A stretch of DNA of 64,000 nt, from contig CBIHPK010000013.1 in NCBI GenBank assembly GCA_966211675.1, positions 15,403-79,402 of the forward strand. The letters run 5' to 3'. The position numbers and the translations under genes were made by a program. Positions 34,669-41,199 of this stretch are shown piece by piece. Origin of the DNA: SCUS01 sp966211675 (GTDB lineage: Bacteria; Myxococcota_A; Polyangia; Polyangiales; Ga0077539). Every line of letters begins with the position of its first letter. Positions within the stretch are counted from its first letter, which is position 1. Under the pieces are notes generated by a model. It was not told the DNA's origin and made no database searches. It saw nothing but the letters and a program-made list of their open reading frames with translations.

Positions 34669-35084
34669 GGAGCACCCCCGTCCCACGCCATCGACCGGGG
34701 CATCTGCCCGCCGCGCACTTCCAGCATCAGCCCGTCGATCACGCGCCAGATGCGCGCCTGGAGCGCGCGGTACTTCCGCAGCGTATCGCTGTGGATCATC
34801 ACGTCGGCCGCGACGTCCTCGGCGGTGGCGTAGGGCGCTCGGCGGTCGCCGGTGGTCCACGACTCGCAGAGCTGGGCGGGCGGGCGCCGAGCGTGGGCCT
34901 CGTACTTCGCCAGCACCTTGGCGATGACGACCAGCGTATCGGCGAGGTGCAGCAGTGTCCGGTCGCCCGCCGTCGCCGGGTCGAAGATCAGCACCTCGAC
35001 CGCGATGCGGCGGTCGCCATTGCCCCATGCGAACTCCTTGAGGTCGCGCACGAGCGACGCGGGCACCTTCGTCCGGCGCTTCAC
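34665..35084 (-). CDS. Hypothetical early phage protein
   Basis: 139 residues from a GTG at 35084. It is helical and begins with a basic patch (KRRTKVPASLVRDLKEFAWG). The middle has DRTLLHLADTLVVIAKVLAK and the end DTLRKYRALQARIWRVIDGL, two likely amphipathic helices. No family recognised. 4-bp overlaps at both ends. Confidence 0.58.
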   Translation of the reverse strand: MKRRTKVPASLVRDLKEFAWGNGDRRIAVEVLIFDPATAGDRTLLHLADTLVVIAKVLAKYEAHARRPPAQLCESWTTGDRRAPYATAEDVAADVMIHSDTLRKYRALQARIWRVIDGLMLEVRGGQMPRSMAWDGGAP

Positions 35085-35395
35085 CGGGGCCCCCGCGCGT
35101 GCGTGCGGATCACCGGCAGCAGGTCGACCGCGAGCGCGGCGACGTTCCGCGGGTCCGCGGCCCAGGTGTCGACACTCGACCGCTGGCCGCGCTTGTACGG
35201 GAGCGCGAAGCGGAGCGACGCGGCGACCGCGCGGTGGAACTTCGGGTCGTCGGCGCTCTCCGGCGCCATCGCCAGCGCGAGGTCGCAGACCCTGCGCCAG
35301 TGCTTGGGCATCGAGGCGGGGGCGCCCTTCATCCACTGGCGGTCGATCTTGTGCGTGAAGCGGGCGAGCTCGCGGGCGGAGGTCGTGGGCTTCAC
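35081..35395 (-). CDS. Hypothetical early phage protein
   Basis: 104 residues from a GTG at 35395. It is largely helical (RELARFTHKIDRQWMKG) with basic and aromatic residues. No family recognised. GTGA overlaps upstream and downstream. Confidence 0.55.
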   Translation of the reverse strand: MKPTTSARELARFTHKIDRQWMKGAPASMPKHWRRVCDLALAMAPESADDPKFHRAVAASLRFALPYKRGQRSSVDTWAADPRNVAALAVDLLPVIRTHARGPR

Positions 35396-35583
35396 TGCGC
35401 CACCCGGCCCGCGTAGTAGGCCGCGGCGTGCGAGCAACGGCGCTCGACGCGGGCGACGGTGTCGCGCGGGGCGACCCTCACATACAGCGCCTCGGCGGTG
35501 CGGAACGCCTCGACGCCCGCCGGCAGCGGCGCGAGACGCACCCGCCAGCGACGCTCAACCCTCGCGACCGTGCGGGGCGCCAT
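35392..35583 (-). CDS. Small basic hypothetical protein with internal repeat
   Basis: 63 residues from an ATG at 35583. TVARVERRWR near the start and TVARVERRCS near the end form an internal repeat, suggesting two copies of a short basic strand-helix unit. No family recognised. TGATG overlap with the upstream gene. Confidence 0.5.
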   Translation of the reverse strand: MAPRTVARVERRWRVRLAPLPAGVEAFRTAEALYVRVAPRDTVARVERRCSHAAAYYAGRVAQ

Positions 35584-35870
35584 CACGCCACCCGCCGGGC
35601 GCTGCTCGCGCCGTAGGACGCCACCGCGGGGCGGCCGACCACGACCGCCACCCGGGCGATCCGCATGCGGAACGACCGCCCGCCGATGCCGTCCGCGACC
35701 GTCACGTCGAAGAGCGAGACCTCTTCGACGGCGGTCAACAGCCAGTCGCCCGCGCAGTCGTCGCAGCGGTCGCGCGAGTCGAGGGACTCCACGAACTCGC
35801 CGCATCGGGCGCAGGGGGTAAGAACGAGGTCAGCGGGGAGGGCGAAGCGGTCGAGAGCGGCGCGAGCCAT
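35583..35870 (-). CDS. Zinc-ribbon-like early phage protein
   Basis: 95 residues from an ATG at 35870. CARCGEF and CDDCAGD near 20-43 form two CxxC knuckles of a probable zinc ribbon. The second half is beta-rich (SFRMRIARVAVVVGRPAVAS). It is the first gene after the early promoter and leads the overlap chain. Confidence 0.6.
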   Translation of the reverse strand: MARAALDRFALPADLVLTPCARCGEFVESLDSRDRCDDCAGDWLLTAVEEVSLFDVTVADGIGGRSFRMRIARVAVVVGRPAVASYGASSARRVA

Positions 35871-35914
35871 GGAACCTCCGGGGCCCGCTTGGTTGAGCGC
35901 GGGCCGTAGGGAGG

Positions 35915-35959
35915 TTATGACTCCGATTGATCTAGTGAGTCAAGCGGAGTCAGTGACTC
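35915..35959 (-). promoter_or_regulatory. Early leftward promoter with GAGTCA operators
   Basis: On the minus strand TTGACT (35943-35938) is followed after 18 bases by CATAAC, a good sigma70-like promoter for the early chain. Four GAGTCA half-sites overlap it: 35918-35923, 35937-35942, 35947-35952 and 35954-35959. The last two form a perfect GAGTCA-G-TGACTC palindrome, and the -35 box sits inside one half-site. This is a typical repressor-controlled arrangement. Confidence 0.65.
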
Positions 35960-35971
35960 GCGTTGATTATG

Positions 35972-36319
35972 TTACCGGGTGTCGCCCCGACCCGCGCGCA
36001 CGTCGCCCCGTTCCTTCGCGGCTTCGTACTCTTCTTCCAGCCCCAGCGTGCGGAGCGAGCGGATGACGTTCGACGCGCTCGACAGGCTCAATGACGCGGC
36101 GACGTGGGTGAGGTTCCAGCCCTGGCGCTCACACTCCTCGAGCAGCGCGGCGCGCTGGGCCTCGCGGCCGATCTCCGACAGCGAGCGGGCCTCCGGCTCC
36201 GTGGCCTTTGCCTTCGCAGGCTTCGACGCGGCCCTCCCCGGCGACGTGCGCCGCGTGGTGGTGCCCGCCCGGGTGGTGTTCTTCGTGCTCTTCGTGGTGG
36301 CCATCGGGGCGTGCATCAT
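35972..36319 (-). CDS. Fis-type helix-turn-helix regulator with basic N-terminal tail
   Basis: 115 residues from the ATG at 36319 (ATGs at 36316 and 36304 also fit). Residues 1-50 are Lys/Thr/Arg-rich like a histone tail. Residues 60-105 match the Fis/NtrC-type HTH: LLEECERQGWNLTHVAASLS then SASNVIRSLRTLGL. It is read toward the early promoter with its stop 13 bp away, so it is a good candidate for the protein that controls the GAGTCA operators, alone or with a partner. Confidence 0.65.
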   Translation of the reverse strand: MMHAPMATTKSTKNTTRAGTTTRRTSPGRAASKPAKAKATEPEARSLSEIGREAQRAALLEECERQGWNLTHVAASLSLSSASNVIRSLRTLGLEEEYEAAKERGDVRAGRGDTR

Positions 36320-36418
36320 AGTCGAAAAGCCGTAGTCACCCTGAGCCAGTAGCGCAAGGTCGAGCCCGCCCCCCAAAGCCGTTGACCGCGCCTGGCATGG
36401 CCGACGTAGTGTCACCCG
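36320..36418. promoter_or_regulatory. Divergent region between Fis-like regulator and cargo lipoprotein
   Basis: 99 bp between two divergent starts. A TTGACC at 36382-36387 could be a -35 for the lipoprotein, with a weak TAGTGT-like -10. No inverted repeat stands out. Confidence 0.35.
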
Positions 36419-37198
36419 ATGGGGAATCTGCGTCCGCTCTTTGCCGCCGTCGCGACCGTCGCCGCGTCGCACCTTCTGGCCGCCTGCGCCGCGCCGGTCG
36501 CGCGCCAGCCCACCGTGGTCGGGTACGACCGGACGCAGCGCGCCGAGGTCTGGAACCGCGCCGTGGTGCTGCTCCAGGCCCGCAACTACAACTTCCGCAT
36601 CCTGAACGAAGCCTCCGGCACCATCTCGACCGAGCCGGCGAACGCGCCCGCGGTGTCGTGCGGCATCTCGACGTGCCAGGTGCGGCAGTCGGTTTCGCTC
36701 ACCGTCAGCCCCACAGGGTCGATCGTCTGCAACATCAACCGGGTGCTCTCGAGCCCGCTGGTCCAGAACCCGTGGGAGCCGAGCGACGCCGAAGGCGTCA
36801 GGGCCGTCGAAGCGGATCAGGCCGAGCTCGTGCGCGCCATCCTCTCCGGGCCGCCCGCGCCCGCCGCATCGAGCGGCGGCGAGGCGATGCTGGCGCACGC
36901 CCCGCAGGCAGCGCCCGCCCCGGCGCCGGGCATCCGCTGCTACACCACAGCCGGCGCAGCCGTGACCGTCGAGGCCGCGAGCTGCACAGCCGCAGGGCTC
37001 TCCGACACATTGCCTCCCCCTCCGCCGCCTGCGCCCGCGGCGCTGCACTGCTACACCCCGACCGGCGTTGAGGTGCCCATCAACGCGGCGACCTGCGCCT
37101 CGGCTGGGCTGTCGTCGACGCGCCCTCCGCCGCCGGTGCCCCTCGCCCCGACGTCGGAGGCGCTGCCTGCGGGGCCGCGGCGGCATCACCACCGGTAG
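36419..37198 (+). CDS. Prophage-borne lipoprotein with duplicated C-terminal module
   Basis: 259 residues. Signal peptide with lipobox LLAAC (near residue 22). The middle has FRILNEASGTISTEP and three Cys, possibly paired. The C-terminus has two copies of a 33-residue unit: first IRCYTTAGAAVTVEAASCTA, then LHCYTPTGVEVPINAATCAS, each followed by a poly-Pro stretch. It ends His-His-His-Arg. It is read against the surrounding early genes with its own promoter region, as expected for lysogenic-conversion cargo. Function unknown; surface display is likely. Confidence 0.7.
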   Translation: MGNLRPLFAAVATVAASHLLAACAAPVARQPTVVGYDRTQRAEVWNRAVVLLQARNYNFRILNEASGTISTEPANAPAVSCGISTCQVRQSVSLTVSPTGSIVCNINRVLSSPLVQNPWEPSDAEGVRAVEADQAELVRAILSGPPAPAASSGGEAMLAHAPQAAPAPAPGIRCYTTAGAAVTVEAASCTAAGLSDTLPPPPPPAPAALHCYTPTGVEVPINAATCASAGLSSTRPPPPVPLAPTSEALPAGPRRHHHR

Positions 37199-37211
37199 GG
37201 CGCCGCGGGGC

Positions 37212-37859
37212 CTACGACGGCTGCGGCGGCGGGGCGAGCGAGAGCAGCCGCTCCGCGTCGGCGAGCACGGCCCGCGCTCGCTTCATCATCGCGCGAGGGA
37301 TCTCGACGTTGCTGGGATGATCGATGACGTACGCCGCCTGCGCCGCCGCCGTTTGGATCTCGGGGCGCATCCGGGCCAGCGCCCCGCGGCGCTTCGCGCG
37401 CTCGGCTTGCTTCCCGGCGGCGACGGTCGTCTCCGCGCGTGCGAGCTGCGCGGAGACCTTCCGCATTGCCTCGTCGCCCTCAGCGCGGATGGCCGCGCGC
37501 CCTGCGTTGATCCACGCGAGCCACCGGGCGTTCGCCGACTGGTATCGCGCGGCGCCCTCGTTGATGGTGGCCACGTCTGCCCCGGTCGCGGCTGCGCGAA
37601 CCTCGCGCAGTGCATAGAGCACTGCGCCGAGCTCGGTTTCCAGGGGCAGGACCCGACGGGCCGCGTCGAGCGCGGATGTGACGTCCGCCGGGGCGGAAGT
37701 CGCAGCGGCCACGGCAAGCTCGAACGCGCGGAGCGCCTCGCGATAGCGGGGCACCAGCAGGGAGGGGCTCGACATCATCGGCGCCGCGAGCGCGGCGTAG
37801 TCGGGTCGGTGCGCGCCGATCATCTCGCCCAGCGCCTTCGCGTCGTCAGCCTTGCTCAT
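37212..37859 (-). CDS. Hypothetical helical phage protein
   Basis: 215 residues, Ala-rich and almost fully helical, with a probable coiled coil in LARAETTVAAGKQAERAKRR. It starts at the ATG 37859. No family recognised. It is convergent with the lipoprotein gene and divergent from the 338-residue gene across 192 bp. Confidence 0.55.
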   Translation of the reverse strand: MSKADDAKALGEMIGAHRPDYAALAAPMMSSPSLLVPRYREALRAFELAVAAATSAPADVTSALDAARRVLPLETELGAVLYALREVRAAATGADVATINEGAARYQSANARWLAWINAGRAAIRAEGDEAMRKVSAQLARAETTVAAGKQAERAKRRGALARMRPEIQTAAAQAAYVIDHPSNVEIPRAMMKRARAVLADAERLLSLAPPPQPS

Positions 37860-38051
37860 CGGTCACCCGCCCGCGTTGCGTTCGCCATCATGCTGCGCAG
37901 GGTGCCCACGTCGGGGCGGCACTGCAACGTCGCGAACGCGGCGCGCTGGCAATCGCGGTGTTACGGTGCCCCCGACACGCGCGCGCCCCGCGACGGCTGC
38001 CAGGCCATGCGAGGCGCTTCCCGCAACCCCGACGTGACCGGAGAGCGAGCG

Positions 38052-39068
38052 ATGGACAACCTACCCAGCAACGACAACGAGAGCAACGACTCCGGCGACG
38101 ACCTCGACGGCGTCCGGGTGCTTCTCGACTGCGCGCTTCGCGCCCTCGATGCCCGGTTGCGCGCGGCGGCGTGCGTCGCCGCGGCCGACGCGGGCGGCGG
38201 CTTTAGGGCGGCGCTGGCGTCGGCGGCGTCCAGGGGAGCCGCCGCACGGGTCAACGACCTCGACGCCGCCGTTGCCTTCTACGCGCGACCCCTCATCGAC
38301 GGGAGCGGCGACCCGAAAGGGTTCGACCCGGGCCTGCGCATCGCTCTGCTCTGGCTTACGCGCGAAGCCGAGCGCTTCGCCGCGAGCGCAGCCCGGAGCG
38401 CTGGCATCGCGACGGCCGATGAGGCGCTGTGCCCCGAGGGAGACGAAGGGCTCGCCGAAGGGGCCCGCGAGATGATCGAGGTATCGCGCGAGCTTTCCGG
38501 GAACCTGCGCGATGGCGCCGCCGATGACGACGAGCCCGATCCGCCCACGCACGAAGCGGAGCGGCGCGCGCAACGGGCTTGGCTCGACCGGGTCGCGACG
38601 GTCGCCGATAGGCTCGACGACGTCGGCGACCGCGCGCGGCTCGTGCTGCTGCACGTTGCCACCGTCGCCGGATGGGTGCGGGGCGAGGCCGCCGCGAGCC
38701 TTGTGTGCGACGTACTGCCGAAGCTGCTCGTCGGCGACATGGACGGGGCGGCGATGGTGCGACGCGCGGCCGCCGCGCTGGGCCACGACCCGGATGCTTT
38801 CGGCAGCGCCGACCGCAAGGCGGACTCTCGCGCCATGCTGGCTGCGAAGTTCTACGCCGCCGACAACGCGGCGCGCCGTCGCATGGTGCGGGCGGTGCTC
38901 AAAGTGGGAGTCAGCGACTCTGCGGCGCGAGCGAAGCTCAAAGGGCGCGGTGTCGCGAGCAACGTTGCAGGACGATGGGGCATCACGGCGGCGGAAGTGC
39001 GGGCGCTCTACCCCGACGAGTCCGCCGCGACGGAGGGCACCAAGCCGAAGCGCACAGCGCGGCGCTGA
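38052..39068 (+). CDS. Hypothetical phage protein, possible C-terminal HTH
   Basis: 338 residues. A GGAG a few bases upstream supports the ATG at 38052. An acidic N-terminus (SNDNESNDSGDDLDG) is followed by Ala-rich helices. The C-terminal 45 residues (SNVAGRWGITAAEVRALY) look like a helix-turn-helix. It is read rightward between the lipoprotein and the tail operon, convergent with the latter (4 bp). Possibly cargo or a regulator; function unknown. Confidence 0.55.
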   Translation: MDNLPSNDNESNDSGDDLDGVRVLLDCALRALDARLRAAACVAAADAGGGFRAALASAASRGAAARVNDLDAAVAFYARPLIDGSGDPKGFDPGLRIALLWLTREAERFAASAARSAGIATADEALCPEGDEGLAEGAREMIEVSRELSGNLRDGAADDDEPDPPTHEAERRAQRAWLDRVATVADRLDDVGDRARLVLLHVATVAGWVRGEAAASLVCDVLPKLLVGDMDGAAMVRRAAAALGHDPDAFGSADRKADSRAMLAAKFYAADNAARRRMVRAVLKVGVSDSAARAKLKGRGVASNVAGRWGITAAEVRALYPDESAATEGTKPKRTARR

Positions 39069-39072
39069 CCGA

Positions 39073-40116
39073 TCACGCCGGGTCGTCGGGGATCCAGTAG
39101 GTGTCGATCGACAGCGTTCCGGCGCTCACCTGCGCCTCCCAGCTCACCGAATCGGCGATCAGGTCGGCGAGCGTCGCGACCCCCGTCAGCACGTCAGCCC
39201 ACGCACCCGAGGTGCCCGGCAGCGCGAGCGTGAAGGGCGATCCGGTGCCGCCGGTGTGGAGGCGCACGTCGCCCCCGGCCGCGGTCGACGTCTTGTAGCG
39301 GACGCCGAAGATCACCTGTGGCTCCCCGAGGATGCGGCGCGGTCGCACGGTCCACGATCGCGCCGTGCCTCCGCTGGACTGCGACCCCGGAATCGCTGCC
39401 CACGTCGCGGACGTCACCACGTCGGGCGAGGCCTCGGCGAGCGAGAGGCTCTGGTAGGTGCGGCGGTTCCAGAAGTACGCGGCCTCGAGCGTCGCGCCGA
39501 CGCGCACGAGGTGGTCGTCGATGATGCCGCGCCCGCGATAGTTCTGAGGGAACTCCCCGAACGTCTCCGCGTCGTCGACCCGGAAGCGCGACACCTCGGC
39601 GACCTCGATCATCTCGCAGAACACCGTCGCGCCGCAGGTGACGATGAACGTAAGCCGCCACGGGACCGTCCGGTCGAGGCCCGCGGTCGCGAGGTCATCC
39701 TTGTCGAGATACCCGACGATCCGATTCATGGAGTCGAGGCGCGACGTGCCGACGCCCGGCCAGTGCACCTCATCCTTGAAGCCGCGCGGGATCGTGGCGT
39801 CGGTGTACGGGATGTTCGTCGTGCCGTCGTCGATGGAGAGCTTGACCTTCACCGCGTCGGGGGAGGACCAGTCCCCGTTCCACGACACCGTCGCGGCCAC
39901 CATCACGAGGCGCGACGTCGTCAACGGGTGCAGGAACGCGTGGAAGGTCCCGCCGCTGTTGCGGAGGATCGTCGCGCGCTGGCGAGGGTGACCACCGGCC
40001 GCGTCGTCGGCGAGGTCGGCGAGCGCGAAGCCGTGAGCGCCGCGCGCGGTGCGACGCGAGGCCGTCGTCTGCGCGTCGATCAGGGGGGCGTTGAGTTCGC
40101 GGGGTCGGGTGGTCAT
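39073..40116 (-). CDS. Phage structural protein, distal tail (last in tail operon)
   Basis: 347 residues from an ATG at 40116 (ATGA overlap). It is rich in Thr, Gly, Asp and beta strands, with short loops such as SIDDGTTNIPYTDATIP and the aromatic VGATLEAAYFWNRRTYQSLS. Composition and position after the tail-hub genes suggest a tail fibre or tip part. No close family recognised. Confidence 0.55.
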   Translation of the reverse strand: MTTRPRELNAPLIDAQTTASRRTARGAHGFALADLADDAAGGHPRQRATILRNSGGTFHAFLHPLTTSRLVMVAATVSWNGDWSSPDAVKVKLSIDDGTTNIPYTDATIPRGFKDEVHWPGVGTSRLDSMNRIVGYLDKDDLATAGLDRTVPWRLTFIVTCGATVFCEMIEVAEVSRFRVDDAETFGEFPQNYRGRGIIDDHLVRVGATLEAAYFWNRRTYQSLSLAEASPDVVTSATWAAIPGSQSSGGTARSWTVRPRRILGEPQVIFGVRYKTSTAAGGDVRLHTGGTGSPFTLALPGTSGAWADVLTGVATLADLIADSVSWEAQVSAGTLSIDTYWIPDDPA

Positions 40117-40763
40117 GGCGCCGCCAGGTAGAGGGTGAGCGAGCCAATGGTGGTCTTGCCGCCGGTGCCGTTCCAGACGCCGATGTAGAGGGCGAGCTCC
40201 GTGTGGCGCCCCTCTTCGACGGGGGGCTGCGTCGGGATCGCGTTCCCGGTCACCGGCGACACGAGCCGACTCGTGACGTTGAAGTCGTAGATGGTGGGCA
40301 GCTCGACGCTGACGGTGGTCGACGTCGTGGTGGTCGCGGAGACGTGGAGGTCGCCGGACGCCGGACGTCCCATCGTCGGGCGCCCGACGAGGATGACGCC
40401 CGCGGTGGAGCTGCCGTCTGCGATGAGTTCGCACGCCAGCATCACCTTGGGATAGCGCCCCGTCTCGCCCCAGGTGCGGAGGCGGTGCACGCCTGCGAAG
40501 ATCACCAGTGGCGTTGCCGAGCTCGGGTAGGCATCCCAGGGGAACCCCGCCGCCGGGTCGGTGCCGAAGTCGAGTCCGCCCTGCACGTCGACCGCGCCCG
40601 GGTGCTCGAGCAGCACGCCCACGCCGTTCTCGCGTGCGGCGAGCGTCGCGTTGCTCGCGGCGATGGCCATGAGGCCTGCGCCGAGCGGCTGGTCAACCCG
40701 GAAGCGGTCGGCCGCGCCTCCGGACTGAGGGAGGTGGATCCATCGCTCGATGGTCGTCGTCAT
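40113..40763 (-). CDS. Phage structural protein, distal tail
   Basis: 216 residues, beta-rich with a Thr run (SATTTTSTTVSVELP) and a hydrophobic sheet at the end. No signal peptide or membrane helix. The 4-bp overlap with the next gene places it in the tail operon. Similar first residues (MTTTIERWIHLPQSGG) are common for beta-sandwich virion proteins, but no family is recognised. Confidence 0.55.
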   Translation of the reverse strand: MTTTIERWIHLPQSGGAADRFRVDQPLGAGLMAIAASNATLAARENGVGVLLEHPGAVDVQGGLDFGTDPAAGFPWDAYPSSATPLVIFAGVHRLRTWGETGRYPKVMLACELIADGSSTAGVILVGRPTMGRPASGDLHVSATTTTSTTVSVELPTIYDFNVTSRLVSPVTGNAIPTQPPVEEGRHTELALYIGVWNGTGGKTTIGSLTLYLAAP

Positions 40764-40840
40764 CGGGTCTCCAGGGTTCGGGCGGGGCGGGGCGTCGGTC
40801 GCCGGTGACCCGTCGACGGGGGCTGCGCTACCTTCGCCCG

Positions 40841-41197
40841 ATGCGAATCACCGTCGCGCTCGCGCTCCTCGCCCTCGGTTGCAACGACCCCGTGTCGAGC
40901 GCGCCGGTCGTCACCCATGCTGACGCGGGGGTCGACACTCCCGACGTGCCCGACGTGTTCGTGCCGGAGGGGTGCGACGCGCGGGTGCAGGGCACCCTTC
41001 CCGGCATCCTCTGTCGAGGGGACGCCGCAACGGCCGACTCGCCCGGGGTGCCGATCGCAGAGGGCCTCTGCGTCTCGCCAGGATCCCTCTTCAACTGCGG
41101 CGCCTGCGGCAACGTGTGCGAGGACGGACGGGGTTGCTGTGACGACCCGCAGGGCAGCAGCCGCGGGTGGCACTGCTGCTTCCGGCCGACGATGTAG
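40841..41197 (+). CDS. Cys-rich lipoprotein cargo gene inserted in the tail operon
   Basis: 118 residues. The ATG at 40841 starts a lipoprotein signal with LLALGC. A Val/Asp/Pro spacer follows (DAGVDTPDVPDVFVPEGC), then a Cys-rich end with FNCGACGNVCEDGRGCC and WHCCF. The CGACGxxC knot is frequent in myxobacterial surface proteins, so this gene probably came from a myxobacterial host. It is read against the tail genes in a 437-bp gap, as for a moron with its own promoter. Confidence 0.66.
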   Translation: MRITVALALLALGCNDPVSSAPVVTHADAGVDTPDVPDVFVPEGCDARVQGTLPGILCRGDAATADSPGVPIAEGLCVSPGSLFNCGACGNVCEDGRGCCDDPQGSSRGWHCCFRPTM

Positions 41198-41199
41198 CC

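Noticed and set aside
38052..39068. Small or large terminase in the 338-residue protein
   Set aside because: No Walker A/B or nuclease motif; only a weak HTH at the C-terminus.
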